Assembly: GCA_020002185.1 (NCBI GenBank)
Contig: CM034544.1
Location: 6,836,510-6,900,509, forward strand
DNA: 64,000 nucleotides
Reading direction: 5' to 3'
Origin: Paraescarpia echinospica
Lineage: Eukaryota; Annelida; Polychaeta; Sabellida; Siboglinidae
Below, piece by piece: positions 43,001 through 55,752 of the stretch; within the stretch, counting starts at the first letter, position 1; the number at the start of each line of letters is the position of its first letter. The notes beneath the pieces are model-generated. The model was given only the letters and a program-made list of their open reading frames with translations, made no database searches and was not told where the DNA came from. A program made the position numbers and the translations under genes.

Positions 43001-44000
43001 NNNNNNNNNNNNNNNNNNNNNNNNNNNNNNNNNNNNNNNNNNNNNNNNNNNNNNNNNNNNNNNNNNNNNNNNNNNNNNNNNNNNNNNNNNNNNNNNNNNN
43101 NNNNNNNNNNNNNNNNNNNNNNNNNNNNNNNNNNNNNNNNNNNNNNNNNNNNNNNNNNNNNNNNNNNNNNNNNNNNNNNNNNNNNNNNNNNNNNNNNNNN
43201 NNNNNNNNNNNNNNNNNNNNNNNNNNNNNNNNNNNNNNNNNNNNNNNNNNNNNNNNNNNNNNNNNNNNNNNNNNNNNNNNNNNNNNNNNNNNNNNNNNNN
43301 NNNNNNNNNNNNNNNNNNNNNNNNNNNNNNNNNNNNNNNNNNNNNNNNNNNNNNNNNNNNNNNNNNNNNNNNNNNNNNNNNNNNNNNNNNNNNNNNNNNN
43401 NNNNNNNNNNNNNNNNNNNNNNNNNNNNNNNNNNNNNNNNNNNNNNNNNNNNNNNNNNNNNNNNNNNNNNNNNNNNNNNNNNNNNNNNNNNNNNNNNNNN
43501 NNNNNNNNNNNNNNNNNNNNNNNNNNNNNNNNNNNNNNNNNNNNNNNNNNNNNNNNNNNNNNNNNNNNNNNNNNNNNNNNNNNNNNNNNNNNNNNNNNNN
43601 NNNNNNNNNNNNNNNNNNNNNNNNNNNNNNNNNNNNNNNNNNNNNNNNNNNNNNNNNNNNNNNNNNNNNNNNNNNNNNNNNNNNNNNNNNNNNNNNNNNN
43701 NNNNNNNNNNNNNNNNNNNNNNNNNNNNNNNNNNNNNNNNNNNNNNNNNNNNNNNNNNNNNNNNNNNNNNNNNNNNNNNNNNNNNNNNNNNNNNNNNNNN
43801 NNNNNNNNNNNNNNNNNNNNNNNNNNNNNNNNNNNNNNNNNNNNNNNNNNNNNNNNNNNNNNNNNNNNNNNNNNNNNNNNNNNNNNNNNNNNNNNNNNNN
43901 NNNNNNNNNNNNNNNNNNNNNNNNNNNNNNNNNNNNNNNNNNNNNNNNNNNNNNNNNNNNNNNNNNNNNNNNNNNNNNNNNNNNNNNNNNNNNNNNNNNN
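43001..44000. other. Assembly gap (1000 N)
   Basis: Exactly 1000 unknown bases, so probably a standard-size placeholder of unknown true length. Confidence 1.
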
Positions 44001-44019
44001 CAACAAAATGACGGGTTAA

Positions 44020-46300
44020 CGCCTACGTATGACACACCGTTTGATTATAATGAACACTGTTACGAACACGATATTGATACTGATTGTTTGTTGTATAACG
44101 ATTAAATACTACACCCCAGCACAATTTTCAACCAACTGTAGCAGTGCTGGCAGAAACAAGCCAAACAAACTGAGTATGATACACTTTAAAGCCCGGAGTT
44201 TAAAAGCTAACTTACCCAAGATTAAATATACTATCCAAAGCATGGAGTATAAATTTCTTATAATTGCTATATCAGAAACGTGGCTTAAAGAAAACAGTTT
44301 GGACAGAAATGAAGTAAACTGTAACGGTGTTGTATTTTTTGGTTAGAAAGTGTGCTGTAATTCCAGAAAAGAAAAATAACAAGGTGATGGCGTTGCTATA
44401 TATGTGTGTGAATATGTACTTAGCAATTGCCAGTCTTCTTATATTTTATAAGAAACATATCGTATGCTGTTGATGACTGTTTTGAAAGCATCTTTATTGA
44501 GATACAAATTAGTAAACACAAAAAAATCAATGTCGGTTGTATATATAGAGCACCGAATACCTGCATCAGCAAATTTAAATGACAATCTCTCATTCATACT
44601 GGGAAATCTCACCAGTAAAATTGTTTGTATATGTGGTGAAGATTAGGATATAGATATATTGCACTGCGAAGAGCAAGCTGAATCTAAATACTTCATTGAT
44701 CAAATGTTCAGCTCTGGATTATATCCCTTGATCACCAGGCCAACACGAATATCAAGTACGACTGTTAGTATAATAGATAACATGTTCTGTTCTGAACTGT
44801 GTAGAAACAAAATGTGCGGCATTGTTTTATGCGATGCTACAGATCATATGCCAATTTTCGTCCTGTGTGACAACAGCACTTACGCGGCAATTAACGATAA
44901 TCCAACATTTAAATATAACAGAACGTTAGATGAGGACTCATTGAAAAAATTTCACCACGATTTAAATTGTGCAAACTGGGACACTCTAACGAACGAATCA
45001 AAACCTGATGTAGAGTTCTCGCACTTTAATCAAATACTAAGTAAGACTTATAACGATGCCTGTCCAATCAAAATGACAACGTATTCAGGAAAGACAAAAA
45101 AAAAAAGATAAACCTTGGTTATCAAGATGGCTAAAAACGCTTGCACAAAGAAGAATAACATGTACTTAGTGTTTCTAAATAATACGACAGAATTAACAGA
45201 AAGCCGCTACAAAAAAAATACAAAACTAAGTTAACAAAATTAATATAAAAAAGAAAAATTATTACTGAAAAAAAAACTCGACGATATAAGACTAATATAA
45301 CAGAAACTTGGAAAAACTGTTAACAGCATAATAGGTAACAGAACATCTGATACCAAATATTTGAACAATTTCATGTTGGTGAAAACCTAGTAGTATTAGA
45401 AAGTAAAGAAATAGCTAACCATTTTAACAATTTCTTCATTGACATAGGTACCAAATTACCCAACCTCATAGAACCCTGCCCGGAAACAAAGCCAACCGAC
45501 TTTGTAAAACGTACTGTATCACAATCAATATATATATGTCCCCCGTTACTGAGCAAGAAGTACTCGAATTTGTGTCTGGGTGCAAAAGTAAAACTTCATA
45601 CGGACACGATGAAAACAGTTAAGCATGTAATAAAGCATATTGTACAACCGCTAACCCACATTTTAACAGATCTTTGATTAGCGGAACATTTCCAAATGAT
45701 ATGAAATTAGCAAAAGTCATTCCTATATTTAAGTCAGGAGATTGTTTTCAATTTTCTAATTATAGATCTCTATCTCTCTTATCCCAATTTTTTTTAAATA
45801 CTTGAAAAAATATTCAACAAAAGGCTAACGTCTATCATTGAAACACAACGCATATTGACAAATGGGCAGTATGGCTTCAGAAGTACGTACGAATCAACGT
45901 CACTAGCTTTAATAGAATTTGTCGAAAAGATTACTTCCGCAATGGATAAATGCACGATTGGTGTCTTTATCGACCTAAAACAGCCTTGGACACTGTTGAC
46001 CACAACATACTGCTAAGTAAATTGCATTGCTATGGAATAAGGGGTCTGGCTCTGGACTGGATAAAAAGCTACTTAACCAACCGTAGACAATATTTATGCT
46101 ATAACAAAAGTAACTCAGAACAAAATGAAATCAAGTGTGGCGTGCCGCAAGGTTCAATCCTTGGCCCGTTATTATTTATTCTATACATAAATGACATGCG
46201 TGAAGTCTCAAAAATGCTTGATATTATTTTGTTTGCTGATGATACAAATATTTTTTATTCCGCTAGTAATGTTTAACAATAAAAAACAACTTAGAACAGA
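44020..46300 (+). mobile_element. LINE D, CR1/Jockey-like, degenerate
   Basis: The endonuclease runs from FKARSLKANLPKIKY (44190) and ISETWLKENSLD to LYPLITRPTRISSTT and the DATDHMPIF block (44840). RT remains: YGFRST-like (45870), a damaged DLKTALDTVDHNILL (45960), IRGLALDWIKSYLTNRRQY, CGVPQGSILGPLLFI (46138) and LFADDTNIF (46230). Many frameshifts and A-run expansions are present. After 46270 the thumb and C-terminus are absent. The 5' end is hidden by the gap. Confidence 0.85.
44110..46276 (+). pseudogene. LINE D endonuclease-reverse transcriptase remains
   Basis: Frames 44029-44346, 44464-44646, 44659-45111 and 45950-46276 are pieces of one ORF. Catalytic FADD is present, but the palm aspartate region is frameshifted near 45970 (DLK rather than DL.KAFDT). 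The endonuclease SDH-type motif reads TDH. Non-functional. Confidence 0.85.
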
Positions 46301-46433
46301 TGTGAATTAGTTTATATATGAGTTGTGAATATTATTTTGTAAACTTATATATCATTCATGTTGTATTTATTAAGTTTTTTAGTTTGAGAAGTGCATAGCA
46401 CCATATATGTATATGACTTCAGCAACGTCCTTT

Positions 46434-46512
<79 letters not shown>
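46434..46512. repeat. (CAG)n microsatellite, about 26 units
   Basis: Uninterrupted CAG/AGC tract. It lies between the decayed LINE D and the Gypsy B remnant. No flanking reading frame suggests a coding polyglutamine. Confidence 0.98.
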
Positions 46513-46513
<1 letters not shown>

Positions 46514-47129
46514 CACCATACTGTGCTTGTATTATGTTGTTGTTGAATAAACTTTAATTAATGTCATTCGCCAGGTGACGCCACTATCGGCGCAACTTCC
46601 AGTGGAAGCGTCAATCGTCTGAGGTACGTCACAAAACTGAGTGAGGGGAGATACCCTAAACAAGTTAACAGAAACGGGAAGCAGCATCAACAGGCAACAG
46701 GACAACAATGCTGGCGTTGACGTTGTCATTTAAAGGCCGAGCGTTGTTTCCGTTGTATCAATCCTGCCCGAGAGTCTGTACCGAAAACACTTGAATCATC
46801 TACTTGTACAGCTGGCGGGTATTGTCCAGAAGACATATGAGAACCAAACAGTTGATCTGGCGGCGGGTAAAATAACGATGACTGTGAAATAAGAAGATCA
46901 AGAGGTAAATAACTTGCCGTTGATCATTGTAAGAGGCGCATACATAGCTGCTTTGTTCGGTCTGCAGTGGCTTGAACATTTTAAGTTGAACTGGCAGAAA
47001 GTATGCTGCGTGAGAGATTCTGTGTAGAGAGAGTTAGATAAACACACTGAAGTTGTCGGGGAGGGACTTGGTATGCTCAAGTGAACCACTGCGGATATAT
47101 ATGTCGAGAGCGACCAACCACCCAGGTTT

Positions 47130-49530
47130 CTCAAACCAAGGCCAGTTCCGTGTGCCCTGAAGAAAAATGTAGAGGAAGAACAAGACAGGTTGGTGCAGTC
47201 GAAGGTGATTGAGCCAGTGCGTTACTCCGATTGGGTTACCCCGATAGTACCAGTCCTCAAAGCTGATGACAGATTCGGGTCTGCGAAGACTACAAACTGA
47301 CGGTGAACAGAGTGTCACATTTGGACAGTACCCGATTTCAACACTGGATGACCTGCGTGAGAAACTGACAGGTGGTAAACATTTCAGCAAGCTGGACCTG
47401 AGTCAACGCCTGTTCTCAACTTCCACTGGATGGGAAGCCAAAGGAGTAGGTCACAGTGAATATTCACTAAGGATTGTTTCGTTACAATCGACTGCCATAT
47501 GGCATCAGTTCGGCACCAACTATCTTCAAGAGGACAATGGAAACATCTTGCAGGGGGTACCACATGTCGCTGTGTGTTTAGATGACACCATCATGACCGG
47601 TGCGACAAAGGCGCAACACCTGGAAACGCTTGACTTGGTCTTGGGAAGAGTAGAAGATGCTGGGTTGCGGCTAAAGGGAGAGAAATGCACCTTTCTCGCA
47701 GACGAGGATGTGTACTTGGGCCACACCATTGACCAACATGGGCTGCACCCAGTACAAGATTAGGCGGGGGCAATTAAGAAGGCGACAGGTCCAGAGTATG
47801 TGCAGGAACTTCAAGCATTCCTGGGCTTATTAAACTACTTCGGAAGATTCCTGTACAACCTATCGACCCTGCTAGCGTCATTGCACAATTTACTGTGCAA
47901 GGGAAATAAGTGGTTCTGGGGACCACAACAGCAGCAGAGCTTCCAAAGAACGAAGGAACTCCTCCTGTCAGCGGAAGTGTTGGCGCACTATGATCCGACT
48001 AAAAAAAATCTGCTTCAATGCGATGCGTCGAACTATAGACTCGGCGCAGTGCTCTCGCACATAACTAAAGATGGCACTTGACGCTGTAAAAATAAATTAT
48101 TCGCAGCTCGACAAGAGCCGCAATAATGTTTGCTCTGACAATATTCCTCAAGCAGGTCTATAGACGTTACTATTTGATCATGACAGATCACATGCCACTG
48201 GTGTCGCTGTTCGGGGAACTGAAGCACGTTCCGATCACGGCATCGGCCCGCATACAACGGTGGGCGATCACTCAGCGTGGGTACGAGTACAAGATTCATT
48301 ACAAAACTGGCAGAAGCCTTGTCAATGCGGAGTGTTTCAGTAGGTTGCCATTGTCAGTGACGGTGAAGGAAGAACCAGAAGAACGCGTCTTTTTGAAAGA
48401 AGAACTGGACTCCTCGCCTGTGAGCGCAACGCAGATCAGTGACTGCGTCGGTCGTGATCCTGTGCTGGCGCATGTTAGGGAATACCTGATGCGTGGCTGG
48501 CCTGACGGAAAGGTCGACACTAAGATGGCACCATACCATTGTAGAAGAGATGTGCAGGACGATTGTGTCTTGTGGGGTGCCAGAGTGGTGATTCCACCTA
48601 AATAACGGCAAGAAGTGTTGCAGTAGTTACATCTTGCACATCTAGAAATCAGCATAATTATGAGTCTCGCACGCAGTTACGTATGGTGGCCATCCAAGGA
48701 CCGAGAGCTGGAAGAAATGGTTCAGAAGAGTGACACACTTTCCAACTGCATAACAAGTTACCACCCGTTGATCCACTATATCCATGGGAGTTACCCGAAA
48801 ATCCATGGACTCGTATCCACATCGAATACGCTGGACCATTTCTCGGTAAGATGTTGCTTGTAGCAGTGGATGCTACATCCAAGTGGATCGAGACACACAC
48901 CATGAGCTCAACAACATTAATGGCAACAAAATCAGCAACAACAAAATGGCCTGGCAGAAAGGGCAGAACAGACCGTGAAATTTGACATCGCCAAAACGAT
49001 GGGAGACAACGTCGAAACGAAGCTACAACAAAGATGCATGTTCGACTATCGCCGAATCCCCCAGTCGACAACCGGAAAATCGCCGATGGAAGTGTTAAAT
49101 CACTGGAGGATGAGATCTAGGCTAGATCCCCTTCATACAAGCCTGCAAGGGAAGGTTCACACGAATCAAAAACCGGTGAAAGAGACAAGCGACCAAAAGA
49201 CACGCGAGAGAAAGTTTACTCCAGGAAAGAGTTGTATGTCAAAAACTTTGGCCCAGGACCAAAATGGTTGATCGGGACGATCATTCATGTTACCGGTCCT
49301 GTGTCATACGCGGTAGCACTTCAGGACGGAAGAGAGTGTCGAAGACACGTAGATCATCTCCAATCGCGTCGTGCGGATAGCGATGCAGGGATTCCTGTGT
49401 GTCAGAGGGAACAAGTGGAAACTGAGATCGCACCGCAGAACTCCTACAAACCACCCAGTCCAGTGCTACCAAACAGAGAAATGGAAGTCGCTGCATCGAC
49501 ACCAGATGCATCTACAGCGAGCGTGTCGTA
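47130..49530 (+). pseudogene. Gypsy B pol remains (RT, RNase H, integrase)
   Basis: RT: KPRPVPCALKKN, YPISTLDDLREKLTGGKHF, SKLDLSQ, and the catalytic box VCLDDTIMTG, where the usual Tyr of YxDD is Cys. Then YLGHTIDQHGLHPV, LGLLNYFGRFLYNL, and RNase H LLQCDASNYRLGAVLS with RIQRWAITQRGYEYKIHY and CFSRLP. Integrase zinc finger and core are degenerate (YVWWPSKDRELEEMVQ; LVAVDATSKWIE), then AERAEQTVKFDIAKTM after a deletion. The C-terminal LYVKNFGPGPKWLIG...TGPVSYAV is the GPY/F module. Several frameshifts. Confidence 0.87.
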
Positions 49531-49901
49531 AGAGGCGTCTGTTGTAGAGCGTGACTGTATTGTGACAGACTGTTGTGTCCACACGCTCCACTGAGTTACC
49601 GCGTATTACTACACCTGCTAGAAATACCGACATATCGCGTGTAGCACCAGCGTGGTAAGCAGATTATGTCATGATCTAAGTGACAGTGCGACCGATTGTC
49701 GACGGCCAATAAGAATAACGGCCATGGTCGCACAGGGAATCTGGAGGTAGTCAGCCCTACAATTCCGTAGTTGAGACGAATAATTAATCTGGCAATAGTC
49801 AGTCTCACGGCAGGTTGGCGAAGAACAGTCTTTCACAAAAACAGTTACTTAATTGGACATTACGTGGACAATGAATGGTACTAGCTGTGATCTTTCGTTT
49901 T

Positions 49902-49914
49902 AGAGGGGAGGAAA
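49902..49914 (+). other. Polypurine tract of Gypsy B
   Basis: AGAGGGGAGGAAA directly before TGTGATGATG. Confidence 0.8.
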
Positions 49915-50345
49915 TGTGATGATGTTTTCGTTAGATCGAACTGATCTGTTAGATACGCCTCACCGGAACTGCCATGTCAATAAAGATGTTGTTATTTTAC
50001 ATAGAATGTTATCGACTTTTCTCGGCCAAGTTATAGCAACTGTAATGAACAACGTCTATGTCACTATTGACAACACAGCTGCAACTGCTGACGTAGTCTA
50101 CACCGTCACGGTAACCACAACTAATAAAACAAATATCACTGATGTCACACCAGGCGATAGTACGGAAGAACCACACACCAAATGCGAATATCCAGTCACG
50201 CATCTTGCATTGGTTATGTAACCCAAACAATGTTTATTTTATTTGACCGGAAATTAGAATTGGTTTGAAATAACACTATGAGTCATGTGTTATGTATTTA
50301 AGTAATTAGGAAATAATGGGACATTCCACTGCGCTCAACTACAGG
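49915..50345 (+). repeat. Probable 3' LTR of Gypsy B (end uncertain)
   Basis: Begins TGTGATGATG after the polypurine tract. No second LTR copy exists in the window to fix the right end, and the stretch up to about 50345 shows no other feature. Confidence 0.45.
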
Positions 50346-50484
50346 GAACATCACATCAAAAATAGTAAGATATATTCTTTATAGTCTCAACTGAGGGATG
50401 TGTCTTGGGGTTGAATATATATGACTGCATTACACAAAAATGCAATAAAACAGCAGATACAATAAAGAAATACACAGTACGTAC

Positions 50485-51165
50485 ATTTCATACACATAAC
50501 TTATTATGTCGCTTTCCTACTTTTTCACTGCTCCCCTGTACGTCTACAGTTTTCTGTCCATCGCTCCCTCTCTCCATCTTTCATCCTCCCCTGAACTTCT
50601 CATGTCCCTCCTCACGCAGTCCTCCCATCTCAGCTGTGCCCTTCCCTTTTTTCTGTGTCCTTTATGTTGTTCCGCCTCTGCTCTCTTCGCTATTTTTCCC
50701 GCATCCATCCTTCCCAAGTGGCCTGCCCATCTAATCCGGCTTCTCAATAATCCTCTTGTTACGCTGCATTGTATTCCAACCTCTATTCTCAGGTCACATT
50801 CGTCCTTTTTCTGTCTACCCCCTTTGTTCTTGTTATTCATTTAACCCAGTTGTTCTCACAAACGTGCAGCTTCAGTTGTTGTTCTGTCAGCGCCACTGTC
50901 TTCAGACAATATAGGCATGCCGGTGTAACTCATATTTTCAGGACTTTCCTTTTCAGCTTTTTCTAGATTTCTCTGCCCATCATGACTCCCTCTACCTTTC
51001 TCCAAGCATTCGTTCGTAGCTGTATTCGACGTCTGAACATCTGAACGTCCACCTGCTGTAACCATTTGTGCAAGGTACACAAAGCCGTCCACTTATTTAA
51101 TTTCCTTTCCATCCAACCTGATAACCTATTGTGTAAAACATGGATAAAACAGGGTAGACTAAATG
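50485..51165 (-). mobile_element. RTE-type LINE 3' end
   Basis: The minus strand has the FVYLAQMVT block (YLG-type), RRRIQLRTNAWRKVEGVM (51080-50990), then LLRSRIRWAGHLGRMDAGKI, AQLRWEDCVRRDM and WREGAMDRKL (50760-50545), the usual end of an RTE ORF. Upstream RT is missing. Frameshifts near 50940 and 50850. Confidence 0.82.
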
Positions 51166-51379
51166 TGTACATCATCATGATGCATATGCATCACTAACAG
51201 CGACAATGACACTGCTGGCGCAGTGACAGTGACACTACGACAGCAGGCATCATGAATTAAGCTGTTTGATGAACAACTGCACTGTCGTATGTATTGAACT
51301 TGAGCTAAATAACTACTGATCCCCCATAACTAAATGTGGACTGATTAATAACCGCTCAAAAAACATGTGTGTCAGTCGT

Positions 51380-53661
51380 CTTTCTACTGTGTTGTGGTGT
51401 CGAAGTGAGACCAAAGTCCAATGAAGAAGCCTTGACCGAACACGAAAGGGATAAATCAGTGGAAAAACGAAAGCATGTCGAAAATCAACCCGCTGAACAA
51501 CTTCGCATTCGACTGACAAAGAAGAAGGCGAAGTGCACGTGAGTTCACTTATTTATGTCATGGGAAATGAAGCCGAACGCGCGAAATTCTACTAACGGGT
51601 TCAAAACCCAGGCGTAGGAGTGGAATCATTGATACGCAACCTGTACGAACTAGCAGAACATTGTAACTTTGATGTTAATCATTTATATCTAAGACGAACA
51701 AATTCGCAACATAATCGTGATAAATTTATCCGATAAAGAGCTGTCACAGAGACTTCAAATGAAGTCAGAATTGAGCCTTGACATAGCCATACAGATGGCC
51801 AGAAAATTTGAGCTCGTGAAAAGCCAGGTTAGTGACCAGTTGATCAGCGAAATAAAACAGCCTGAGGAAGTCAATAACTCTACAGTACACTAATCTCACA
51901 GAGGAAGGCGAAACTTCACCGGACCCGTGATATATATCCCGCACGTATGCGGTACATGTGGCCGTAGTCACGTGCCAGGCAAGGAATACTGCCCAGCTAA
52001 ACGAGCCGAATGTCACAAATGCCCCAGAAAAGGTCATTTTGCTTACGTGTGTCGTACGAAAAGGGTCCGTGAAGTCACTGAAACAAGCTTGTCACATCCC
52101 ACGTATTCCTTGGGATCAATTTCATGCGATGATTACGAACCAGCATGGAGGGAGACAGTGACAATACAAAGATGCCTGATTGACATCAAACTAGACTCCG
52201 GTACCGATGTAACTATCATCGCAGAGGCAACGCTGAACCAAATGAAACCCAAGCCAACGCTGAAGCCTGTTTACACCGAACTGACGAGTCCGGGTAGCCA
52301 GCTAGCGTGCGTAGGACAATTTGTGGCTCGATCAATCATCGACGGTCAGACTTTGCACTGCAGAGTATTTTTTGTCAAGACTACAGATAACCTGCTCAGT
52401 CGTAGTTTCGCCGTGAAGATAGGCTACATGAAACGAGTGTTTGTTAATAAAATTCAAGACGTCTTCGGGGGCATAGGCACTTTACAGTGTGAGTCGGTGA
52501 AGATCTTGCTACGGGACAACGCAACACCGTACAGTGTATGCACTACGCGACGAATGCCAATTCCATTGTTTCGTCAAGTTGAGGCTGAGATGCAACGCAT
52601 GGAGGACAACTGAATTATAGAAAGAATCACAGAACCGACTGATTGGAGTGCGCCAACGGTTTCTGTAATGAGATGGAAAAAGGCAAAGTGCGCATTTATG
52701 TCGATCCCATACGTCTGAACTAGTCCGTGATGCGAGAGAAACACACTTTACCAGTACTAGACGATATCCTACATAAACTGACATGTTCAACAGTTTTCTA
52801 AAAACTGGAGGCCTCAAACGGATTTTGGCAGATCTTTTTAGACCCACGAAGCTCAAAATTGACCTTTATAACACATATCGGCTGACACTGTTTCCGGAGA
52901 CTCCCATTTGGAATCGGAAATCTTCATAGACAAGACAGACTAACTATTCGAGGGTCTACCAGGGGTGGAAGTAATCATGGATGACTTTTTCTTACATGGA
53001 GAAAAGATAGCCAAGCACTGTGAACAATATAATAATGTTCTACGAGTAATCCGGGCATCTGGACTGAAGCTGAACAAAGACAAGTCTCTGCTGAGATAGT
53101 CTACCACCGAAACGTACACACACTGGTATCTGCAGACGGAAGCAGCTACGGTTTAGGGTCAGTTATCCTACAACTACAGGGAGACAAGCTACAACTAGTT
53201 GCATACAGCTCGAGAACGTTGACGGGTACAGCAAGCGATATACACAGATTGGAAAAGAGCTGCTCGCTTCCACACGGGCCTGTGATAAATTATCAAGGTA
53301 TCGTGTAAGTTTAAAATAATTCTCTCTTCAAACAGATCAAAAGCCACTGATCATAATCATCAACTCCCAGGATCTAGACAAGGCACCAATCCGATGCCAA
53401 CGTCTTTTGATGAGATTGGTGCATTTCAATATCACGGCCAAGTATGTTCGAGGGAAAGACTTAATTGTTGCTGACGCACTATCCCGACCTTCACCGGAGA
53501 GCACAGTGATACCGGACACAGAGTCTGATATGCAAGTTCACGTCGATTAAGTGGTGGAGAGTAAACCCATAACCCGAGCGGTTACAAACAGCTATCAAGT
53601 TCATCAAGCATGGTTGGCCAGAACATGCGAGGAATGTACCTGTCCAGATACGTAACCTGTA
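51380..53661 (+). mobile_element. Gypsy-type element C, 5' part (gag end, protease, RT, RNase H)
   Basis: Gag C-terminal helix LDIAIQMARKFELVKSQ (51780), zinc fingers CGTCGRSHVPGKEYC and CHKCPRKGHFAYVC (51945-52065), protease IKLDSGTDVTII (52190), and RT entry CVCTTRRMPIPLFRQVEAEM. Damaged RT follows (DDILHKL near 52760, WQIF near 52825, LPFGIGN near 52905), then RNase H SADGSSYGLGSVIL near 53135 and LIVADALSRPSPES at 53463. The element continues at 54776 after an inserted LINE. Confidence 0.85.
51927..52613 (+). CDS. Gypsy C gag-protease fragment (longest open part)
   Basis: 228 codons without a stop. Residues 1-45 hold two zinc-binding motifs, the second a classical CCHC knuckle (C-x2-C-x4-H-x4-C). 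Residues about 85-160 are a retropepsin-like protease with the catalytic D-S-G in KLDSGTDVTII and a long spacer. The end enters RT (KILLRDNATPYSVCTTRRMP). RNA binding and polyprotein cleavage are the family roles. The stop after MEDN precedes IIERITEPTDWSAP, so one nonsense change cuts the polyprotein. A partial copy, not an intact gene. Confidence 0.8.
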   Translation: MIYIPHVCGTCGRSHVPGKEYCPAKRAECHKCPRKGHFAYVCRTKRVREVTETSLSHPTYSLGSISCDDYEPAWRETVTIQRCLIDIKLDSGTDVTIIAEATLNQMKPKPTLKPVYTELTSPGSQLACVGQFVARSIIDGQTLHCRVFFVKTTDNLLSRSFAVKIGYMKRVFVNKIQDVFGGIGTLQCESVKILLRDNATPYSVCTTRRMPIPLFRQVEAEMQRMEDN

Positions 53662-54775
53662 TAGTGCACGTCTACGGTAGGCTGTACTTGACAACATACC
53701 TGAGAGACAGAGTCCAGTCTGTCCACATTTATGGTGCTACATCGCCTGCTCGTCCTCTGGTATACGGGGTACCACAAGGCTCCGTGCTGGGTCCTCAGCT
53801 GTTCTCCATCTATGTAGCACCAGTTGCTAAGATTATTCGCAAGTGCAATTTGATTTCTACACAGATGATACTCAAATCTACATTCCAGTGAAACCCCACC
53901 AAGAGGACATTGCTGCGGCTGTCGTCCGTATTGAAGAATGTGTAGCAAAGATCAGGACGTGGATGATGACAAACTTTTTAAAGTTGAATGACTCAAAGAC
54001 AGAAGCCATCGTGCTCGGCTCTGCGCAACAACTAAAACAACTGAGCTGCGCACACTATGCATTGGAGACTGTTTGGTCACTGTAACTCAGAATGTACGGA
54101 ATATTGGTGTACAGTTCGATGCCGAGATGAAGATGGAGATGCACGTGACTGCTGTCTGTAGATCTGCAATTTTCCATCTCCGAAATATTGCAAGAATAAG
54201 ACGTTATCTAACACCTGCAGCGACGGAACAAGTCATACATGCGTTTGTTACCAGCAGACTTGACGTTGGCAATGCACTACTCCACCGACTGCCTGTGAAA
54301 CAACTAGAACGGTTGCAGAGAGTACATAACTGGGCGGCCCGCTTTGTCGACGGCGCCAGGAAGTTCTGTCATGTCACACCTCTATTGATCAAGCTGCACT
54401 GGCTGCCAATAGCAGTTAGAGTAGAGTATAAGATACTTCTACTCACACACCGAACACTGACTGGCTGTGCACCACAGTATATCACCAAATGTTTGAACAG
54501 ACGTCAGCCAACTCGATTGTTGCGCTCCAGTGAACACAATCATTTATGTGTACCACGTGCAACGCGTCGCTGGAATGATAGATCCTTTTGCGTGGCAGCC
54601 CCAACACTATGGAACGTGCTGCCGCAAAAGCTAACAACAACAATGACAAACACTGATTTTAAATAAAACCTTAACACTGATCTGTTTTCCCGAACATTCT
54701 GTACGGCGCCGTGAGCAACGATTGTTGGAACGGAGCAATATAAATGTCACGATTTGATTTGATGTTTTGTTTGGC
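53662..54775 (+). mobile_element. LINE F (CR1/L2-type) inserted in Gypsy C
   Basis: RT from YLRDRVQSVHIYG (53695) through YGVPQGSVLGPQLFSIY (53762), a frameshift, YTDDTQIYIPV (53862), FLKLNDSKTEAIVLG, NVRNIGVQFDAEMKM, and the C-terminus LERLQRVHNWAARFVD, LIKLHWLPIAVRVEYKIL and APTLWNVLPQKL. The 3' end is TATAAATGTCACGATTTGATTTGAT. Truncated at the 5' end. Gypsy integrase sequence resumes at about 54776, proving insertion. Confidence 0.87.
53843..54666 (+). pseudogene. LINE F reverse transcriptase C-terminal half
   Basis: Frames 53843-54085 and 54073-54666. The catalytic box reads YTDD, and the closing WLPI...TLWN region is intact up to the stop at 54664. A frameshift between the QGSV block and the DD block breaks the RT. 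Confidence 0.85.
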
Positions 54776-55560
54776 TGTAGAATCGTCAGACCAATCACGC
54801 CACGACCGGATATCCTCAACGGAATCCACGAGGGACATTCGGGCATTAACACATGCAAAGAGCTAGCACAGACAACTGTGTGGTGGCCACGGATTAGTAA
54901 AACATCGAACGCGAGGTGACGGAATATAAATTCTGCATAGAGAACAAGCACATTCAACACAAGGAACCGTTGTTGATAATTCCACTGCCCGCCACACCGT
55001 GGAAGTGCAAAGGCGCTGACCTCTGTAAACAAGCGGGACAGAAGTACCTAGTTGTGGTTGATACATTGGGAGCGCACACCTCACAAACATGACAAGTGCA
55101 CAAACAATTGGGAAACTGAAGAATCTGTTTGCCCACTAGGGTATTCCGGACGAGATTGTCACAAAAACAATGCTACTCAGTTCTCTTCATACGAATTCCG
55201 CGTTTTCATAGAGACATACGAATTTATGCACACAACGTCCAGTCCGTACATTCCTGAAAGCATTGGCGAGGTCAAAGGAGCCGAACAAATGGCCAAGGAG
55301 ATCCTAAAATAAGAAGACCCGTCCCTAGCATTCATGGCGTATTGTGCAATACATGTGTGTCCTACACACACAAGCACATGTCAGTTGATAGTGGGACGGC
55401 AGATCCAAACACGGATTCCATCAACTGAGAAATGTTTTCCTTCCGCGGTGATCAAGTAAGATGAAAGAACAACATAATGACAAGCGTGCGAAAGCAAACT
55501 ATCATGCCAACTATTTAGTCACATTCTATTCTTAATCATAGTATAATTGTTTATCAAAAT
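54776..55560 (+). mobile_element. Gypsy-type element C, integrase part
   Basis: PITPRPDILNGIHEGHSGI and CKELAQTTVWWPRIS (54795-54895) form the HHCC zinc-binding start. KYLVVVDTLG follows near 55045 (first catalytic Asp context), SSPYIPESIGEVKGAEQMAK near 55245 (equivalent of the SPYHPQSNG block), and AYCAIHVCPTHTSTCQLIVG near 55340. Stops and frameshifts throughout. No LTR recognised beyond. Confidence 0.8.
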
Positions 55561-55752
55561 AAGTCGGTGATATTGCCAACATTATTAATAGGGGTGTCGA
55601 TTCGCACCGTTGCGGACTTTTTACCATCATTTTGGATTGGAATATTAAAGGTCAGAATATATTACCACACCGGAGTTCCCCATATACGACGCATCTGGGG
55701 TTCCACTCTTCTGCCTGATTTATTGGTGCTGGGGGCCGAAAGGTGTTTATAC

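Larger units (their letters stand above)
46700..49914 (+). mobile_element. Gypsy-type element B, decayed pol
   Basis: Plus-strand order: connection/protease remnant (LPLIIVRG and LFGLQWLEHFKLNW near 46915-46990), RT (47130-47765), RNase H (47800-48300), integrase (48620-49250) and a GPY/F-type tail (49232-49400), then the polypurine tract 49902-49914 and an LTR start at 49915. Gag and a recognisable 5' LTR are missing. The integrase core is internally deleted near 48955. Confidence 0.85.

Noticed and set aside
42915..44035. Four ORFs of about 350 codons
   Set aside because: They are made of the 1000-base N gap.
50405..50844. Pro/Ser/Leu-rich plus-strand ORFs
   Set aside because: Antisense to the RTE-type C-terminal ORF on the minus strand.
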